Positions 60,232 to 64,000 of a DNA stretch of 64,000 bases are shown in pieces. A program made the position numbers and the translations under genes. Numbering within the stretch: the stretch's first letter is position 1; each line of letters opens with the position of its first letter. The notes beneath the pieces are model-generated. The model made no database searches. It was given only the letters and a program-made list of their open reading frames with translations, and was not told the DNA's origin. Source of the DNA: Bacillus pumilus (GTDB taxonomy: Bacteria > Bacillota > Bacilli > Bacillales > Bacillaceae); assembly GCF_900186955.1 (NCBI RefSeq), contig NZ_LT906438.1, positions 1,240,001 to 1,304,000 of the forward strand. The letters are read 5' to 3'.

Positions 60232-62651
60232 GTGTCCAGCTGATGCGCTGGATAGGCAATGAATTTTTCGATATCGTTTGCTGGAAGGGGCTTTGCATAA
60301 TAAAAGCCTTGCAAGTCGTCACATCCTTGCGCAGATAAAAGCTGCGCCTGCGCAAAGGTTTCAACACCTTCTGCTATGACCTCGAGAGATAGTTGATGTC
60401 CCATCGCGATAATGGCACCTGTAATCTGTTCAGATTTTGAATCATTTAAAATATCTTCGATGAAGGATTTGTCGATTTTTAGGCGATGAATGGGCAAATC
60501 CTTTAAATAGCTTAAGGAGCTATGCCCTGTACCAAAGTCATCAATACTAATGCGAACGCCCAGATGTTTCAGTGAGGTCAGTACCTGTTTTGATTGCTTG
60601 ATATTGTCCATTGTCATACTTTCTGTGACTTCAAGCTCGAGCAGTGACGGTGTCATATCGTATTTTTTCAGTGTCAGCTTAATCAAATCAATTAAGTCTT
60701 CAGAATTGAATTGTTTTGCAGATAAATTGACAGCCACGGGAATTTTCAGCCCGTTGTCATACCACGTTTTAGCCTGCCTGCATGCGGTATCAATCACCCA
60801 TCTGCCAATATCAATGATCAGTCCTGATTCCTCTGCCAGCTCAATAAAAGCCTCGGGTGATTTTAACGAACCATCTGGTGCTTTCATTCTTAGAAGAGCT
60901 TCTACGCCAGTCATCTGTCTTGTTTTCGCACTCACTTGCGGCTGGTAATGAAGCACAAACTGTTCTCTTTGAATGGCATCTCGTAACTCAAGCTCTCGGT
61001 TCAACCTATCTTCACTTGATCTTTCCATTGATTCGGTGAAAAACTCATAACGGCTTTGCTCATGTTTTTTGGATAAATACATCGCCATATCGGCTTTCCT
61101 CATTAACTCCATCCCATCTTTGCCATTTTGAGGTGAGATAGCGATTCCAATGCTGATAGAAGTAATGAGCTGATGATTCTGGATGAAAAAAGGACGCTCA
61201 AATTGCCGAATGATATTTTGAGAAAGTTGTTCAATTTTCTGTGTGTCATGCCCCATGTCAGGGAAGATCATTAAAAATTCATCCCCGCCTAGTCTGGCTA
61301 TAAAGCCGTTGTCTGGTAAACATTGCGTCAGTCTGTTTGCAGCTGCTTTAAGAAGTAAGTCCCCTATGTTATGACCAAGTGCATCATTGATAATTTTAAA
61401 ACGATTCAAATCAAGAAACAGAACAGCCGTCGATGTTCCTGTCTCTTCTTGAGCGGAGAGAACATCACTTAAATGGTTGATGGCGTGGCGCCGATTAGGA
61501 AGCTCGGTTAACGCATCATAATGTGCCATGACATGAATTTCTTTTTCTGCAATCCGCTGCTGCGTTAAATCTTTTAAGACAAGATAAATACTGTCAAGCG
61601 TATTGTTGACATGAACAGGTATGTAAGTGACATGATAATAATAAAAGCGATCTGCTGCTTTTAGTTCTGCTTCACGTGTGATGGCTTTTTTTGACTCGTA
61701 AATAAATTCTTCCCACATGTCAGTCGGCATGACGTATTGGCTGACATCATCACCAATCCAAGAATTGCACATTTTTAGAATTTGTTTACCTGAGTCGTTC
61801 GCAGAAAGCACCTTTCGATTGACCGATAACACGATAATGCCATCGATATTATGTTTGATGAGCGATTGGAACCGCTGTTCATTTTCCTTTAGCTTATCTG
61901 CCTGCTTCATGATTCGGTGATCTATATAGGCTCCAAAAATCATCAGTGTTTGGACAATCAGTGTCATTAAGCCGATGAAAATCGACAGACTGAATGGTGA
62001 TAGTTCAAGAGAACCACCCCCAGGGGACTGTCCGTCTGAATGAAAAAACATAGTAGAAGCAGCCATACCGGTATAGTGCATGCCAGAAACAGCACCGCCC
62101 ATCACGAGTGCACCAGCTATTTTTAACAGATGATCCTCCTGCTTTTTCCCGGATCGATGGAGCCGAAAAAAGAGATGAAGCGAAAAGAAAGACGCTATCG
62201 CAGCAATGAAAAACGAAAGAAAAAAGAGGACTGGATCATAGCTGATTGAGACATTGGCCATTGATTCCATTCCAAGATAATGCATGCTGCAAATAGCTGA
62301 GCCCATGGTGATTGAACTAATGAGCAGCCGCCTTGTGGAGAGCTGCTCTTGAATGCATATTGTGAATGCGATCAAGGACCCGACAAAAGATGCCAAAATC
62401 GATAAAATGAGCAAGGGTGTTTCATATGTGATACCAGCACGCACGTGAAGTGCCATCATGCTGATAAAATGCATCGACCATATCCCCATTCCCATGATCA
62501 AGGCACCAACGATCAGCCATACCTTTTTCTTTGCACCGCTTGACTGTGCCACTCGGCTGGCTAAATGAAGAGCTGAGTAGGAGGCGACAGCGGCGACTGC
62601 GATTGACAGAAAGACAAGCCATCCATTGTAGCTTCCTGTTAAATGGGTCAT
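60228..62651 (-). CDS. ykoW: Cyclic di-GMP enzyme with MHYT, PAS, GGDEF and EAL domains
   Basis: 807 residues. Seven membrane helices with three MHYT-type motifs (MHFISM, MHYLGM, MHYTGM; residues 1-250), which may sense a gas or metal ligand; a PAS domain (about 262-370); a GGDEF domain with an intact ARLGGDEFLMIF (near residue 455); and an EAL domain with GVEALLR and DDFGTGHSSL. Both catalytic signatures look intact, so it could make and/or break cyclic di-GMP. Matches B. subtilis DgcW (YkoW). ATG 62651 follows GGAGG. Confidence 0.92.
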   Translation of the reverse strand: MTHLTGSYNGWLVFLSIAVAAVASYSALHLASRVAQSSGAKKKVWLIVGALIMGMGIWSMHFISMMALHVRAGITYETPLLILSILASFVGSLIAFTICIQEQLSTRRLLISSITMGSAICSMHYLGMESMANVSISYDPVLFFLSFFIAAIASFFSLHLFFRLHRSGKKQEDHLLKIAGALVMGGAVSGMHYTGMAASTMFFHSDGQSPGGGSLELSPFSLSIFIGLMTLIVQTLMIFGAYIDHRIMKQADKLKENEQRFQSLIKHNIDGIIVLSVNRKVLSANDSGKQILKMCNSWIGDDVSQYVMPTDMWEEFIYESKKAITREAELKAADRFYYYHVTYIPVHVNNTLDSIYLVLKDLTQQRIAEKEIHVMAHYDALTELPNRRHAINHLSDVLSAQEETGTSTAVLFLDLNRFKIINDALGHNIGDLLLKAAANRLTQCLPDNGFIARLGGDEFLMIFPDMGHDTQKIEQLSQNIIRQFERPFFIQNHQLITSISIGIAISPQNGKDGMELMRKADMAMYLSKKHEQSRYEFFTESMERSSEDRLNRELELRDAIQREQFVLHYQPQVSAKTRQMTGVEALLRMKAPDGSLKSPEAFIELAEESGLIIDIGRWVIDTACRQAKTWYDNGLKIPVAVNLSAKQFNSEDLIDLIKLTLKKYDMTPSLLELEVTESMTMDNIKQSKQVLTSLKHLGVRISIDDFGTGHSSLSYLKDLPIHRLKIDKSFIEDILNDSKSEQITGAIIAMGHQLSLEVIAEGVETFAQAQLLSAQGCDDLQGFYYAKPLPANDIEKFIAYPAHQLDT

Positions 62652-62895
62652 GTAAGAAAACCTCCAGTATCTTAAAACAGACGTATACCTAATATATCGG
62701 ATCGAATGGCTTCTGTGTTCACTTTTCCTTCACATAAATACCACAATCAACTTTTTTTCACCTGTCTTTTATAGTAAAATCAAATTTAATGTAAAAAAAC
62801 GACGAAAAGTGAATCGTTTCTTCGGTTTTATTCGTTTAATATATGTGCGATTCTAAAAGAGATAGAATCAGTTAAACGATTATGTGTGAAAGGGA
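62652..62895. other. Divergent promoter region of ykoW and ykoX
   Basis: No gene. AT-rich, with repeated ATTCGTTTAAT and GTTAAACGATT near 62829-62881 (a partial inverted repeat) that may belong to the ykoX promoter. Confidence 0.35.
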
Positions 62896-63510
62896 TTGAT
62901 AAACATCGAAGATTTTATTATTTCTTTAGCTGATGCCTTTAAGAACTTGTCGTACTTTGGCATCTTCCTTGCATTATGTATTGAATTTGTTCCTGCTGAA
63001 GTGGTTCTGCCTCTTGCGGGTTACTGGGTCTCAGAAGGGGACATGGCCTTCATTGGTGTTGTGGCAGCCGGCTCTATTGGCGGCGTGGCTGGCCCTTTGA
63101 CCTTGTACTGGTTAGGACGTTATGGCGGTAGACCCTTTTTAAATAAATATGGGAAGTACTTTTTTGTTAAACCGGAGTCGCTTGATAAATCGGATGCCTT
63201 CTTTGAAAAGCATGGTGGATTCGTCGCATTTAGCGGCCGGTTTATTCCAGGAGTCAGAACGCTTATTTCCATCCCGTGCGGTATTGCCAAGATGAATGTG
63301 TGGGTCTTTTGCCTGTACACGTTTTTAGCGATTACGCCTATTACATTTGTATATGTGTATCTTGGATTTGTGCTCGGGGAGAACTGGAAAGAGGTTGGCG
63401 CAATGTTAGATCCATATCTTCTGCCGATTGGGATCGGGATTGTGTTGTTGTTCGTGATGTATATATGGCTGAAACGTAGAAAAAGAAAAGCAGAAACGCC
63501 AACTGCCTAA
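62896..63510 (+). CDS. ykoX: DedA/SNARE-associated family membrane protein
   Basis: 204 residues, about five hydrophobic segments. LCIEFVPAEVVLPLAGYWVS and FSGRFIPGVRTLISIPCGIAKM are DedA signatures (conserved Glu and Arg). The family contributes to lipid scrambling or flippase activity and membrane homeostasis. The TTG at 62896 gives the full N terminus but has poor spacing from AAAGGG, so the start is uncertain. Matches B. subtilis ykoX by position. Confidence 0.8.
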   Translation: MINIEDFIISLADAFKNLSYFGIFLALCIEFVPAEVVLPLAGYWVSEGDMAFIGVVAAGSIGGVAGPLTLYWLGRYGGRPFLNKYGKYFFVKPESLDKSDAFFEKHGGFVAFSGRFIPGVRTLISIPCGIAKMNVWVFCLYTFLAITPITFVYVYLGFVLGENWKEVGAMLDPYLLPIGIGIVLLFVMYIWLKRRKRKAETPTA

Positions 63511-63538
63511 TTACTGGACCCGAGGTGAAAGTCCCCTG

Positions 63539-63567
63539 TTGACAATACAGTGTCTATTGATTAAAAT
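63539..63567 (+). promoter_or_regulatory. Sigma-A promoter of ykoY
   Basis: TTGACA (63539-63544), 17 bases, TAAAAT (63562-63567); 26 bases upstream of the riboswitch aptamer. Confidence 0.8.
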
Positions 63568-63592
63568 ATAAGTAATCTAAATATTCTTAAAT

Positions 63593-63675
63593 CCCACCAA
63601 AGGGGAGTAGCGTCCGGTTTTTACCGGAAACAAAGTCGTCATTACATGGACTTAAGTTCCATCGGCTTTGTTGGC
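63593..63675 (+). ncRNA. yybP-ykoY manganese riboswitch
   Basis: Conserved AAAGGGGAGTAGCGTCCGG and GTCGTCATTACATGGACTT segments. The outer stem CCACCAAAG/CTTTGTTGG closes it. It stands before ykoY, the namesake gene. Manganese should stop the terminator at 63702 from forming. Confidence 0.92.
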
Positions 63676-63699
63676 ATGATTCTACATATCACATGTCTA

Positions 63700-63738
63700 G
63701 CAAGACCTTTGCCATTACAGGCAAAGGTCTTTTTTGCA
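63700..63738 (+). terminator. Terminator of the manganese riboswitch
   Basis: AAGACCTTTGC pairs with GCAAAGGTCTT, followed by TTTT. Confidence 0.9.
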
Positions 63739-63791
63739 TTCATAAGCCTTTGACTGTTGTGGGACAATAGATAAAACAAGGAGGAATGATG

Positions 63792-64000
63792 ATGGATGCA
63801 GCAATTATTTTAGAGTACGGGTGGGTTCTTCTCGTACTGATTGGATTAGAAGGAATTTTAGCCGCTGATAATGCGCTGGTCATGGCTGTAATGGTGAAAC
63901 ACCTTCCAGAAAAACAAAGGAAAAAAGCATTGTTTTACGGACTTGCGGGTGCGTTTGTCATGCGATTTGGTTCCCTGTTTCTTATTTCGTTTTTAGTAGA
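63792..64000 (+). CDS. ykoY: TerC-family membrane protein YkoY, 3' end outside window
   Basis: The first 69 residues are visible: a membrane helix with EYGWVLLVLIGLEGILAADN, where GLEGILAADNALVMAVM is the TerC/YkoY metal-handling motif (Glu, Asp). It probably exports manganese or supplies it to exported enzymes. Of three consecutive ATG codons, 63792 is best spaced from AAGGAGG (7 bases). Confidence 0.88.
   Translation, partial: MDAAIILEYGWVLLVLIGLEGILAADNALVMAVMVKHLPEKQRKKALFYGLAGAFVMRFGSLFLISFLV

Noticed and set aside
1..64000. CRISPR array, prophage, IS element, tRNA or rRNA genes
   Set aside because: No regularly spaced repeats, no transposase or phage structural genes, and no tRNA or rRNA sequences were recognised on reading both strands.

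Overview
The window looks like chromosome of a Bacillus subtilis-group species, most likely of the Bacillus pumilus / safensis / altitudinis lineage (inferred from gene content and order; no marker gene was searched). From about 15.2 kb onward the order follows the B. subtilis yka-yko segment: steT, mhqA, htrA, proG, dppABCDE, ykfABCD, ykgA, ykhA, gdnCD, purU, proBA, ohrA-ohrR-ohrB, guaD, metE, ispA, ykoGHIJ, mgtE, tnrA, ykzB-ykoL, ykoM, ykoW, ykoX, ykoY. No rRNA, tRNA, CRISPR array, prophage or intact insertion sequence was seen.

Region by region. 1-3.2 kb: end of a DUF47/PhoU-like gene (ykaA), an ASCH protein and secreted gamma-glutamyltranspeptidase. 3.4-14.8 kb: a catabolic island with no counterpart that I recognise in this place in B. 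subtilis. It holds a galactitol-type PTS operon (IIA, IIC, IIB, a small membrane protein, a zinc dehydrogenase), then an acetoin-dehydrogenase-like E1alpha/E1beta/E2/E3 operon with two short-chain dehydrogenases, then a SorC-type regulator. Both operon promoters carry the same operator-like motif exactly 3 bases after the -10 box, so they are probably one regulon. 15-31 kb: amino-acid exchange, quinone detoxification, HtrA protease, proline synthesis, and uptake plus breakdown of dipeptides and murein peptides. 31-41.7 kb: a PadR/membrane-protein pair with two palindromic operators, Ada, a guanidine riboswitch with its exporter, a proline T-box with proBA, and a Rap-Phr cassette placed between proA and ohrA. 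41.8-48.6 kb: OhrR peroxide regulon, guanine deaminase, metE under a cobalamin riboswitch, and intracellular subtilisin. 48.9-64 kb: a two-component system with PepSY proteins, a class V aminotransferase, mgtE behind an M-box, a LysR/cupin pair, TnrA, a MHYT-GGDEF-EAL protein, a DedA protein and a manganese riboswitch with ykoY.

Several signals are worth a second look. (1) A dispersed 62-175 bp element with about 18 bp terminal inverted repeats and its own hairpin lies next to terminator-like hairpins. In its two full copies the flanking hairpin itself is duplicated on both sides, which points to mobility aimed at hairpins. (2) A 30-codon open frame with a strong ribosome binding site lies between the M-box terminator and mgtE. 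Its last codons (Asp-Pro-Asp-Pro) overlap one arm of two mutually exclusive hairpins, one of which hides the mgtE Shine-Dalgarno, so this may be a second, translation-based magnesium control. (3) The gat and aco-like operons share an operator. (4) metE is under B12 control. (5) The first of the two SDRs has lost both catalytic residues, and the E2 protein carries two E3-binding domains.
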